From: Marinobacterium_A aestuariivivens
GTDB taxonomy: Bacteria > Pseudomonadota > Gammaproteobacteria > Pseudomonadales > Balneatricaceae
Assembly (NCBI RefSeq): GCF_042661465.1
Contig: NZ_JBHSWE010000001.1
Span: 3,782,001-3,846,000 of the forward strand
Length of the DNA stretch: 64,000 nucleotides
Direction of reading: 5' to 3'
A program made the translations under genes and the position numbers. Numbering within the stretch: the first letter of the stretch is position 1; every line of letters starts with the position of its first letter. The notes beneath the pieces were generated by a model. It searched no databases. It was not told the origin of the DNA and saw nothing but the letters and a program-made list of their open reading frames with translations. Below, piece after piece: positions 9,031 through 17,936 of this stretch.

Positions 9031-10987
9031 TTATTCGAGGATGTAGTCGTCGGCCTTGGGCTGCTTGGTCATCTTCCAGTAGTCGAGGATGCGGAACGGC
9101 AGGTTGGCAGTGACCCGGCCGCTGGCGTTCTTGTACCAGTTGTTGACCCGCGGCGAGCCCAGGCGGTGCCGGCGTTGATTTCGTCGACCCGCGCGTTATA
9201 GGCATCGTGGACCTCCTGGCGGCAGTCCAGGGTGCGGTTGTCGCTCTCCAGCAGGATGCGTAGGCAGCGGAGGATGTAGTTCATCTGCGACTCGGCGTTG
9301 TGGGCGATGCTGCCGGCGACCACCAGGTTGGTATTGGGGCCGTAGATGCAGAACAGGTTGGGGAAGTTCGGCACCGTGATGCCGAGATAGGCGCGGCCGT
9401 TGTCTCCCTGCCACTGCTCGGCCAGCTCGATGCCGTTGCGTCCAACGATCTTCATCGGGAACAGGAAGCGGTCGGCATTGAAGCCGGTGGCGCAGGCGAT
9501 GATATCGACCTCGTGAAGCTCGCCATCCTGAGTGACGATGCCTTCGGGCACGATCTCGCGGATACCGGTGGTGACCAGCTCGACGTTTTCCTGCTGCAGC
9601 GCTTTCAGGTAGGAGCCATTGTCCTGCAGGATGCGCTTGCCGAACGGCGGATATTTCGGCAGCACCTTGTCGAGCAGCGCCGGATCGTCAACCTGGGATT
9701 CGATCCAGGCGGTCAGCCCTGGCGCATCTCGTCGTTGGCGGCGCTGACCGACAGCTCGCTGTCCCAGCTCTCGTCGACCAGGGTCTTGTCGTAGACGCCC
9801 TCGACGGTGGCGTAGAACAGCCAGAAGCGGTACCACTTGGAATAGAAAGGCAACTTCTTCAACGCCCATTTCTGACCTTCGCCAACGGCGCTATGGTATC
9901 CCGGGTTCGGGAACATCCAGGCCGGCGAACGCTGGAACACCTTGAGCGCGCCCGCGGTTTTGGCGACCTCCGGAATGATCTGGAAGGCGCTGGCGCCCGA
10001 GCCTATCACCGCCACCCGCGTGCCTTCATGCTGGCAGCTGTCGGGCCAGGCGCCGGAGTGCACCAGCTGGCCTTCGAAGCGGTCGAGACCCGGGATATCA
10101 GGCATCTTCGGCCGGTTCAGCTGACCGACGGCGCTGATCACCGCGCGGGCCTCGAGCACCTCGCGATGGCCATCCCTGTCACGTATCTCGACTTTCCAGG
10201 TCTGGCTTGGGTCGTCGAAAACCGCGCTGACGACTTCGGTCTCGAAACGGATTTTCTGCTCGACGTCGTAGTCCCGGGCGCAGCGCTCGTAATATTCGCG
10301 GATCTCGTCGGAGAGCGGGAAGTGGTTGCGCCAGTCGTGGTTGGGCTCGAACGAAAAACTGTAGCTGTGACCCGGCACGTCGACGCGGCAGCCAGGGTAT
10401 TTATTCTCGAACCAGGTACCGCCGACGCCCGGATTTTTCTCGATGATCGTATAGGGAATGCCGGCCTCGTCGAGGCGGATACCGGCCAGGATGCCGCCCA
10501 TGCCGGCGCCGATAATGACCACCGGAAAGTTCGCCGCCCGCGCCTTCAATACCGGATCTTCCAGCACCAGGCCGCGCTGGTCGACGCCGTCCAGCGCGAT
10601 CTCCTCGTTGATGAACGCGAGGTATTCTTCGTCGAATGCCCGGCCGCTCATGTAACTGAACATCTCCGGTACGGCGCTGACATCGAACGGCGGCAGGGTG
10701 CAGCCACGCTCGCGGTAACCCTGGATCACTTCGAGCGCCTGGGCCCGTACGGATTCCATCTCCTCCAGCGTGAAGCCGCCTTCGCCGTAGCGGCTCTGGT
10801 CTTCCGATCCCGCCGACACCACATCGGTGTTCTTGGGCCGGATGGCCCCCTTCAGGATGCTGGTGTCGCCGGTCATATGAACCATCGACATGATCAGTGC
10901 CGCCGTATTCACGTCCTTCAGTGCCTCGGCGATAAAGGCATCGTCTTCGGTAATGGGTTCTGCGGAAGGCTTTAAATGCTTGCTCAT
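9031..10987 (-). CDS. Baeyer-Villiger-type flavin monooxygenase with N-terminal extension, two frameshifts
   Basis: Type I Baeyer-Villiger monooxygenase, about 652 aa after repair. It uses FAD and NADPH to insert oxygen next to a ketone, giving an ester or lactone. Residues 1-140 form an extension like that of 4-hydroxyacetophenone monooxygenase. Next come the FAD loop IIGAGMGGILAG, the fingerprint FEGQLVHSGAWP and the NADPH loop VIGSGASAFQ. Missing bases in the C runs 9717-9719 and 9158-9160 (G runs on the coding strand) split it; repair gives MRQGLTAWIESQ and TAWGSPRVNNWYK. In a steroid cluster it may act on a C17 side chain, ring D or a keto acid; this is inferred. Confidence 0.8.
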
Positions 10988-11092
10988 CGAACGAACTCCG
11001 GTTGTTTTTGTTTTCCCCCGGCAATGGCATTAACGGGCCATTGCCGACGGCTTTATTCGTCTCGATTTTAAATAGGGGGAACAGCCGAAGAT

Positions 11093-11108
11093 TCATCCAA
11101 ACGGACGA
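11093..11108. promoter_or_regulatory. Candidate operator, site 3 of 7
   Basis: TCATCC-AAAC-GGACGA in the gap between the divergent monooxygenase (start 10987) and SDR (start 11334) genes, 106 bases from the former. Matches the shared palindrome. Confidence 0.6.
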
Positions 11109-11333
11109 TTAACGATAAAAACACACAAATATTATGGAATTCACGACAGGCGTGGCGCACCCAAAGGGCGGTTACCCGTCACGAACAAGGCTCTACCGGC
11201 AAAATGCAATGATCGATGCCACGGACTCGTCTGAATAGAGGACGCGACGACCGGGTAATGACAATAAGGTGATTGAGCCCGGTCTGTCTGTACAGGAACC
11301 GGCTACAACCAGAAGAATAAACGGAGAATCACT

Positions 11334-12088
11334 ATGACAGCACATATTCTGATCCTGGGGGGAGCAGCGGCATCGGTCTCGCCAGTGCCCGGCAACTGCT
11401 GGAGCAGGGCGCAACCGTCACCCTCTGTGCCCGCAATCGCGCGCGGCTCGAGGCGGCGGTGGGCGGCCTCGAGGCCGGCCACCCCGGGCGGGTGCGCTAT
11501 CTGGTCGCCGACGGCATGGACGAGGCGCAGGTGCGGGACGCGGTGGCTCTGGCCTGTGACGAGCAGGGGCAACTGCAGGGGGCCGTTGCGGTGCCGGGCG
11601 GCGGTGGCTTCTGCGTCCTGACCGAGCTTCGCGCCGAGCAGATGCGCGACGAGCTCGCCGCCAATACGGTGCCGCTGCTTAACCTGATACAGGCCGCGAT
11701 TCCCCGGATGCCCGAGGGAGGCAGCCTGGTGGCCATCTCGTCCATCGCAGCGTTCCAGAGCTCCCGCGGTCTGTCCAGCTACTGCGCCGGCAAGGCGGCG
11801 CTGGAGGGGTTCCTGCGCGTCGCGGCCGACGAGCTGGGGGCGCGCAACATCCGCCTCAACGGCGTGCGCCCGGGGCTGACCCGCACCAACGCCACCAGCG
11901 GCATGTTTGCCAGCCCCGAGGTGATGGCGAAGTTTCCGGCGCAGATCCCGCTCGGCCGCGTCGGCGAGCCCGACGATGTCGCCGCTGCCGTCACCTTCCT
12001 GCTGGGGCCGCAGGCCAACTGGATGACCGGTCAGTTCATCACCGCCGACGGCGGCCACGGGCTGCGGGCCTTCCCTGAACTCTTCTGA
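11334..12088 (+). CDS. Short-chain dehydrogenase/reductase, frameshift near the start
   Basis: SDR of about 251 aa. The start ATG lies five bases after GGAGAATCACT-like ribosome site sequence; the glycine-rich loop LGGSSGIGLA is restored by adding one G to the run 11357-11362. Downstream are VAISSIAAFQSS, the catalytic YCAGKAALEG and the C-terminal GQFITADGGHG. NNAG is replaced by VPGGGG, an unusual variant seen in some divergent SDRs. It stands divergent from the Baeyer-Villiger gene with a candidate operator between them. The substrate is unknown. Confidence 0.75.
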
Positions 12089-12113
12089 TTGTCACAGTGG
12101 CTGTGACTGTGAC

Positions 12114-12292
12114 TGTGGGAGCCGCGCCCCGCGGCGAATGGCTTCAATGCCAGGAAGGTTCGCGGCGAGGCGCCGCTCCCACAGGCGCCGCGCTTTCGTG
12201 GGAGCCGCGCCCCGCGGCGAATGGGTTTGGTGCCAGGGTTATTCGCGGCGAGGGCGCCACTCCCACGGGTGCCGCTCCTACAGGTGCCCTTG
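12114..12292. repeat. REP/BIME cluster
   Basis: Four or more REP units in alternating orientation (GTGGGAGCCGCGCCCCGCGG and its inverse GGCGAGGCGCCGCTCCCACA, repeated twice) fill the gap between the convergent SDR and hsaA genes. They may serve as a bidirectional terminator or mRNA end stabiliser. Confidence 0.75.
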
Positions 12293-12297
12293 TCCTG

Positions 12298-13482
12298 TTA
12301 CAGGAAGAAGTCGGTGTTGTCCTGGCCCATCAGCACACCGCCGAGGTTGCGGCCATACTTGTCGGGGCCGTTGGCCACGTGCACGCGTCCGGCGAGGATG
12401 TCGCGGAAGTGGCGGTTGATCGGGTGATCGTTGCGGATCGCCATGGCGCCGCAGCATTTGAACAGCTTGATGATCGCCTGCACGCATTTTTCCGGCACGA
12501 CGGCCGAGTCGAAGCGCATCTTGATCCGCTCTTCCAGCGTCAGCGGCTGGCCCGCGTTGGCGCGCGCCACCATCAGGTCGAAGTTGCGGAACAGCACCGT
12601 CTTGCATTCGTCGATCACGGCCGTGGCTTCGGCGGCGACCATCTGGGCGCTTGGGTCGAGCACGGTGCGGCGTCCGTCGTTGACGCCGACGCGCTCGCGG
12701 TTGAACGCCAGGTACTCGTTCAGCGCCCCCTGCAGTGCGCCGATCGCGGACGAGGAGACCGCGCGCACGAAGATCTGGCCGAACGGCAACCGGAACAGCG
12801 GTGCGGTGTTGACGGCGTTGCCCGGGCTGTCCTGGTTGAAGCCGTCGATCGATCTATGGGTGCGGTAGTCCGGCACGAAGACGTCGTCGACGACGATGTC
12901 GTTGCTGCCGGTGCCCTCTAGACCCATGACGTTCCAGTTGTCGACGATCTCGTAGTCGGCGCGCGGCAGCAGGAAGGTGCGGTAGTCCGGCGCGTCGCCC
13001 TCTTTTTCCGGCGGCACGATGGCACCGAGGAATACCCAGTCGCAGTGCTTCGAGCCGCTGGAGAAGCCCCAGCGCCCGCTCAGGCGGAAGCCGTCCTTGA
13101 CCCGCGTGACCTTGCCGACCGGCATGTAGGACGACGAAATCAGGGTGCTGTCGTCCTCACTCCAGACATCCTTTTGGGCGCGGTCGTCGAACAGCGCCAG
13201 CTGCCAGTTGTGGATCGCCACCACCCCCAGCACCCAGGCGCTCGACATGCAGCCTTCGGCCAGGGTCATCTGTACCTCGAAGAAATCGCGCGGTTCCAGC
13301 TCGTAGCCGCCGTAGCGTGCCGGCTGCAAGATGCGGAAGAAGCCGGCGGCCTGGAAGTCGTCGATGGTCGCCTGAGGCAGCTTGCCGAGCCGGGCGGCTT
13401 CCGCGGTCCGCTCCCCGAGCACGGGCACCAGCTCTCGGGCCCGCTGATGCAGCTCCTGGCGAATCTGATCCTTGTCTATCAT
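12298..13482 (-). CDS. hsaA: 3-HSA hydroxylase oxygenase component HsaA
   Basis: Flavin-dependent monooxygenase of the acyl-CoA dehydrogenase fold that hydroxylates 3-HSA to the catechol 3,4-DHSA, using reduced flavin from HsaB. With the start at the MIDKDQ methionine, which follows GGAGAGACGAG, it has 394 aa, the length I recall for the mycobacterial enzyme. The C-terminus DILAGRVHVANGPDKYGRN then NTDFFL is diagnostic of this group, and WGFSSGSKHCDW marks the flavin/substrate region. It is divergent from hsaB, with a candidate operator in the 236-base gap. An upstream methionine at 13533 is possible but lacks a ribosome site. Confidence 0.88.
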   Translation of the reverse strand: MIDKDQIRQELHQRARELVPVLGERTAEAARLGKLPQATIDDFQAAGFFRILQPARYGGYELEPRDFFEVQMTLAEGCMSSAWVLGVVAIHNWQLALFDDRAQKDVWSEDDSTLISSSYMPVGKVTRVKDGFRLSGRWGFSSGSKHCDWVFLGAIVPPEKEGDAPDYRTFLLPRADYEIVDNWNVMGLEGTGSNDIVVDDVFVPDYRTHRSIDGFNQDSPGNAVNTAPLFRLPFGQIFVRAVSSSAIGALQGALNEYLAFNRERVGVNDGRRTVLDPSAQMVAAEATAVIDECKTVLFRNFDLMVARANAGQPLTLEERIKMRFDSAVVPEKCVQAIIKLFKCCGAMAIRNDHPINRHFRDILAGRVHVANGPDKYGRNLGGVLMGQDNTDFFL

Positions 13483-13596
13483 CTCGTCTCTCCGGATTTT
13501 ATTCGTTCGGTTGCGGATGCCCGCAAGCGGCATTCTTGCAGTCGCTCCCGGGCGTCACATCCTCTAAACGGATTAGGCAGACCGGCGCGAGGCCGT

Positions 13597-13612
13597 TAGT
13601 CCATGCGGACGA
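13597..13612. promoter_or_regulatory. Candidate operator, site 4 of 7
   Basis: TAGTCC-ATGC-GGACGA, almost central in the hsaA-hsaB divergent gap (115 and 107 bases from the two starts). A weaker pair of half sites with a seven-base spacer, CATCC-TCTAAAC-GGATTA, lies about 40 bases to the left. Confidence 0.65.
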
Positions 13613-13718
13613 TGCAGCCGCGCAGGGGGCGGTCGAAAATGCCAGCCATAACAACGCGCCGGCCGTCGTTTGCACGCTACCGGCAACAGACCCGACCCGT
13701 GGGAGAGGAGCCAGGACC

Positions 13719-14228
13719 ATGACTCAATCAGCGGAACAGCAGCTCAAGGACCAGATGCGTACGGCGATGCGCCGGTTGGCCCAGTCCGTCACCATTATTT
13801 CCAGCAGCAACGGTCGCGAGCGCTTCGCGATGGCCGCCACGGCAGTGAATTCGCTGTCGACCGAGCCACCGTCGCTGCTGGTCTGCGTCAACCGCTCCGC
13901 GGCCATGCACGGGCCGCTGTCGGAGGGGAACGATTTCTGCGTCAACATTCTCGGTCGCGAGCAGGAGGAGCTGTCGGTCGCCTGCGGCGGCAAGCTCCGC
14001 GGCGAGGATCGCTTCAGCGCCGGCAACTGGGCGATAAGCGACGCCGGCACGCCCTATCTGAACGATGCCCAGGCCAGCCTGCTCTGCAGCCAGGACGGCG
14101 CCATCGACTACGGCACCCATACCATCTTCATCGGGCGTATCAAGGAGATCCGCAATACCGCGGAGATCGACCCGCTGATCTACCTGGATGGCGCCTATAC
14201 CACCAGTGCGGCGATGGAAACGGCCTGA
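13719..14228 (+). CDS. hsaB: 3-HSA hydroxylase flavin reductase HsaB
   Basis: Flavin reductase of 169 aa (Flavin_Reduct family) that supplies reduced FMN or FAD to HsaA. The fold pattern is clear: FRRLAQSVTI-like start (MRRLAQSVTIISSSNG), then MAATAVNSLSTEPPSLLVCV and FCVNILGREQEEL. The start is set by GGAGAGGAGCCAGGACC just upstream. It is divergent from hsaA, with a shared candidate operator, and is followed by the KshB-like reductase gene 46 bases on. The family is certain; the HsaB assignment rests on its position beside hsaA. Confidence 0.85.
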   Translation: MTQSAEQQLKDQMRTAMRRLAQSVTIISSSNGRERFAMAATAVNSLSTEPPSLLVCVNRSAAMHGPLSEGNDFCVNILGREQEELSVACGGKLRGEDRFSAGNWAISDAGTPYLNDAQASLLCSQDGAIDYGTHTIFIGRIKEIRNTAEIDPLIYLDGAYTTSAAMETA

Positions 14229-14274
14229 TCCGGACAACAGAAAAAAGCGACGGCCGCAACGGGAGGAGATCGTC

Positions 14275-15348
14275 ATGGGAGCCGCAGAACTGCCAATCAG
14301 CGAAGCGCCGGCGAAGGGGGCAAGTATCGCTACCACGCGCTGACCGTCGAGCGCGTGATCGAAGAAACCGCGGACGCCAAGTCGCTGGTATTCCGCATCC
14401 CGGAGCCGCTGCGTGCGCTGTTCGACTACCGCCCGGGGCAGTTTCTGACCCTGAGGGTGCCGTTCGAGGGCAAGCGGCTGATCCGTTGCTACTCCCTCGC
14501 CAGCTCGCCCGACGTCGATGCCGAACACAAGGTCACCATCAAGCGGGTCGACGGCGGCCGGGTCTCGAACTGGCTCAACGACCATGTTGCCGCCGGCGAC
14601 AGTCTCGAAGTGATGCCGCCGGCCGGGCACTTCCAGCTGCGTCATCCCGAGCGCGACCTGGTGCTGTTCGGCGGCGGCAGCGGCATCACGCCGGTGCTGT
14701 CGATCCTGAAGTCCGCCCTGCACCTGGGCGCGGAACGCATCCGCCTGGTCTATGCCAACCGCGACGAGGACTCGATCATCTTCAAGCGTGAACTGCGCGA
14801 GATCGGCTTGGCTTGCCCGCAGCGGCTGGAGGTGGTCCACGTCCTCGACAGCGTGCAGGGATTTCTGACCGAGGCGATGGTGACCCAGCAGATCCGCGGC
14901 TTTGACGATGCCGAGTATTTCATCTGCGGGCCGGGGCCTTTCATGGATACCGTCGAGCGCGCCCTGCTGGCCGCCGGTACCGACAGTCGCCGCATCCATA
15001 TCGAGCGTTTCGTCTCGCCGCCGGATCCCGACGAGCAGGACACCGCGCCCAGCGCGATGCCGGACAGCGGCGCGCCATCGGCGCAGCTGGCGATCGAGCT
15101 GGACGGCGAAAGCCATGCGCTGGAGTGCCGGACGGGGAAACCATCCTGCAGGCCCTGCAGCGTGCCGGGCTCGATGCGCCCTCGTCCTGCGAGGAGGGCT
15201 TCTGCGGTGCCTGCATGGCGACGCTGGAGGAGGGGTAACGCTGGCCGCCAATGATATTCTCTCCGAGGCGGAACTGGCCGAAGGCTGGACCCTCTGCTGC
15301 CAGGCCCGGCCCAGCAGTGCCACCTGCAAGCTTAAGTTTCCGGATTGA
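14275..15348 (+). CDS. kshB: KshB-like ferredoxin reductase (FAD, NAD, 2Fe-2S), three frameshifts
   Basis: Oxygenase reductase of about 358 aa after repair, the length I recall for KshB, the electron donor of 3-ketosteroid 9-alpha-hydroxylase. Domains in order are a FAD-binding barrel with RCYSLASSP, an NAD-binding part with FGGGSGITPVLSIL, and a C-terminal plant-type 2Fe-2S domain with CEEGFCGACMATLEEG and the last cluster cysteine in TLCCQARP. Bases are missing in the runs 14316-14320, 15130-15131 and 15232-15235. The partner oxygenase KshA is not in the window, so it may also serve another Rieske oxygenase. Confidence 0.78.
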
Positions 15349-15350
15349 TG

Positions 15351-15376
15351 TGGGAGCGGGGCGCCGCTCCCACGGT
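15351..15376. repeat. REP unit
   Basis: Compact perfect palindrome GTGGGAGCGGGGCGCCGCTC with CCAC, directly behind the KshB-like stop codon; may act as a 3'-end hairpin. Confidence 0.65.
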
Positions 15377-15434
15377 TGTAGCTGTCCTGATACTCTCGAA
15401 ACACTTTAAAGAACAACAACACCAAGGAGACCCC

Positions 15435-16217
15435 ATGAATCGACTGGAAGGCAAGGTTGCGCTGATCACCGGCGCCGCATCCGGCATCGGACTGGCCTGC
15501 GCCACCCGCTTCGCCGCCGAGGGCGCCATTGTCGTTGGTACCGATATCGCCGAGCCGCGCGACAACGGCTGGCAGACGGTCGCCGACGCCGCCCCCGATA
15601 CGCTGTTTCTGACACTCGACGTCAGCGATGACGCCGCCGTTGCCGCCACCGTCGAAACCATCGTCGGGCGCTTCGGCCGTATTGACGTGCTGCTCAATGC
15701 CGCCGGTGTGGTCGGTCAGGGTGCGGCCGATGCCGTTCGTCTGGATATCTGGGACCGGACCATGGCGATCAACCTCAACGGCAGCTTCTATACCGCCCGC
15801 CATGTGGCGCCGCAGATGGTGCACCAGCGCAGCGGCTCGATCATCAACATAGCCAGCATCTTCGGCATGGCCGGCTGCGACAACAACCTCGCCTACAACG
15901 TATCCAAGGGCGGCGTGGTGCAGCTGACCCGCAGCCTGGCCGCCGATTACGGCTGGGCCAACGTGCGATCCAACTGCCTCTGCCCCGGGCTGATCGACAC
16001 TCCGATGACGGAAATGGTGCGCGAGAACGAGGCTTTCCACGCCTACTTCGCCAGCCAGCACATGCTGCAGCGCGCGGGCCGGCCGGACGAGGTTGCCGCC
16101 GCGGCCCTGTTCCTGGCCTCCGAGGATGCGTCCTTCGTCTCCGGGCAGATGCTGATGGTCGACGGCGGCTTCTCGGCCGCGCGCCGTTTCGCGCCGCCGC
16201 CGGAAGCGGAGGCCTGA
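15435..16217 (+). CDS. Short-chain dehydrogenase/reductase
   Basis: Intact classical SDR of 260 aa. Start preceded by AAGGAGACCCC. Cofactor loop TGAASGIGLACA (residues 12-23), the NAD-type acidic residue in VVGTDIAEP, LNAAG, NIASIFGMAG with the catalytic serine, and YNVSKGGVVQ. The acidic residue after strand 2 suggests NAD rather than NADP. It precedes the CoA ligase gene by 32 bases. It is probably a steroid or HIP-pathway alcohol dehydrogenase; the exact step cannot be set. Confidence 0.8.
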   Translation: MNRLEGKVALITGAASGIGLACATRFAAEGAIVVGTDIAEPRDNGWQTVADAAPDTLFLTLDVSDDAAVAATVETIVGRFGRIDVLLNAAGVVGQGAADAVRLDIWDRTMAINLNGSFYTARHVAPQMVHQRSGSIINIASIFGMAGCDNNLAYNVSKGGVVQLTRSLAADYGWANVRSNCLCPGLIDTPMTEMVRENEAFHAYFASQHMLQRAGRPDEVAAAALFLASEDASFVSGQMLMVDGGFSAARRFAPPPEAEA

Positions 16218-16249
16218 GGCCGGCTCGGGGATTCGGAGGACACTGGACT

Positions 16250-17839
16250 ATGGAAGCAAAGGCAACTATGCCGCAGACGTTACCGCGCCTGATAGAGACA
16301 TCCGCGAGCAGGTACGGCGATCACCCTGCGATCGAGGAGGGCGCCACTCGTCTCAGCTATCGCGGGTTGGCGCGGGCTTGTCGCGAGGCGGCCCGCGCGC
16401 TGCTCGGGCTCGGCATCGCGCCGGGCGACCGCATCGCCATCTGGGCGCCGAATATCCACGAGTGGATCCTGGCAGCCGCGGCGACGCAGTCGGTCGGCGC
16501 GGTGCTGGTGCCGCTCAATACCCGGATGAAGGGCGCCGAGGCGGGCTACGTCCTGCGTCGCAGCGGCGCGCGGGGACTGTTCTGCATCGGTGACTTTCTG
16601 GGCGCCGACTACCCGGGCATGCTGGCCGGCGAGGAGCTGCCGGCGCTGGAATGGCGCGTGATCCTGCGCGGCGAGCCGGCCGCGGGCGGCGACCTCGGCT
16701 GGAGCGCCTTCCTGGCCCGTGGCGAGGGCGTGACCGAGACGGATGTCGAAGCCCGCGCCGCCGACGTGCAGCCGGACGATACCGCCGACCTGCTGTTCAC
16801 GTCCGGCACCACCGGCAAGCCGAAGGGCGTGATGTGCTCCCACCGCCAGAACCTGACAGCGGTGGGGGACTGGAGCGCCATCGTCGGGCTGCGCGCGGAC
16901 GACCGCTACCTGATCGTCAATCCGTTCTTTCATTCATTCGGCTACAAGGCCGGCTGGCTGGCGGCGCTGATACGCGGCGCCACCATCCTGCCGCACCCGG
17001 TATTCGACGTCCCGGCGATTCTCGAACGTGTCGAGACGGAGCGCATCAGCGTGCTGCCGGGCCCGCCGACGCTGTACCAGTCGATCCTGGCACACCCTGC
17101 GCGCCACGATCATGACCTCTCGAGCCTTAGAATCGCGGTCACCGGCGCGACGGCGATACCGGTCGAAATGATTCATCGCATGGACCGGGAGCTGGGCTTC
17201 GAGATCATCGTCACCGCCTACGGCCTTACGGAGACCTGTGGTTTCGTCAGCATCACCCGTCAGGGTGACGGCGCCGAACGCATCGCCACCACCTCCGGCC
17301 GGGCCTTCCCGGGCATCGAGGTGCGTTGCGTCGATGCCGACGGCAGGGAAGTACGCCGGGGCGAGCCGGGCGAAGTGGTGGTGCGTGGCTACAGCGTCAT
17401 GCAGGGTTACTTCGAGGATCCGGAGGCGACGGCGGAAGCCATCGACGGCGACGGCTGGCTGCATACCGGCGATGTCGCGGTGATGGACGCGGACGGCTAC
17501 CTGCGCATCACCGACCGCATGAAGGACATGTTCATCACCGGCGGCTTCAACTGCTACCCGGCCGAAATCGAGAACCTGATGGCCGCCCACGAAGCCATCG
17601 CCCAGGTCGCCGTCGTCGGCGCCCCGGACGAGCGCCTCGGCGAAGTGGCAATGGCCTTCGTCGTATCCGTCGCCGGTGCCGCTATCGACGAAGCCGGGCT
17701 GATCGCCTGGTGTCGCGAGCGCATGGCCAACTACAAGGTTCCGCGCCGTATCGCGTTCGTTTCGTCGCTGCCGCTGAACGCCTCCGGCAAGGTGCAGAAG
17801 TTCGAGCTGCGTCGGCGTGCGGCCGGGACGGCCGTCTGA
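16250..17839 (+). CDS. fadD3: Acyl-CoA synthetase, FadD3-like (HIP-CoA ligase candidate)
   Basis: ATP-dependent adenylate-forming CoA ligase of 529 aa. The P-loop LLFTSGTTGKPKGVM is at about residues 182-196, the aromatic motif YGLTETCG near 324, GWLHTGDVAVMD near 402, and the A10 lysine motif NASGKVQKF at the end. In the 9,10-seco pathway FadD3 activates the C/D-ring propionate HIP to HIP-CoA. The presence of the full HIP degradation set in block 2 makes this the best candidate, but a side-chain ligase role cannot be excluded. The start could also be the second methionine (MPQTLPR), three codons later. Confidence 0.72.
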   Translation: MEAKATMPQTLPRLIETSASRYGDHPAIEEGATRLSYRGLARACREAARALLGLGIAPGDRIAIWAPNIHEWILAAAATQSVGAVLVPLNTRMKGAEAGYVLRRSGARGLFCIGDFLGADYPGMLAGEELPALEWRVILRGEPAAGGDLGWSAFLARGEGVTETDVEARAADVQPDDTADLLFTSGTTGKPKGVMCSHRQNLTAVGDWSAIVGLRADDRYLIVNPFFHSFGYKAGWLAALIRGATILPHPVFDVPAILERVETERISVLPGPPTLYQSILAHPARHDHDLSSLRIAVTGATAIPVEMIHRMDRELGFEIIVTAYGLTETCGFVSITRQGDGAERIATTSGRAFPGIEVRCVDADGREVRRGEPGEVVVRGYSVMQGYFEDPEATAEAIDGDGWLHTGDVAVMDADGYLRITDRMKDMFITGGFNCYPAEIENLMAAHEAIAQVAVVGAPDERLGEVAMAFVVSVAGAAIDEAGLIAWCRERMANYKVPRRIAFVSSLPLNASGKVQKFELRRRAAGTAV

Positions 17840-17852
17840 GCGGCTTATGACA

Positions 17853-17894
17853 TAGTGGGAGCGGCGCCTGTGGGAGCGGCGCCCCCGCCGCGAA
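17853..17894. repeat. REP units
   Basis: Two direct, partly overlapping REP copies (GTGGGAGCGGCGCCTGTGGG onward, ending CGCCCCCGCCGCGAA) between the CoA ligase and the flavoprotein gene. Confidence 0.65.
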
Positions 17895-17936
17895 TTCCGC
17901 ATAGCTTGTGAAATAGGCCCAACTTCGAGGTGAACG

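Noticed and set aside
13728..16061. Long minus-strand frame of 777 codons
   Set aside because: Antisense to hsaB, the KshB-like gene and an SDR; composition-driven in GC-rich DNA, with no recognisable motif.
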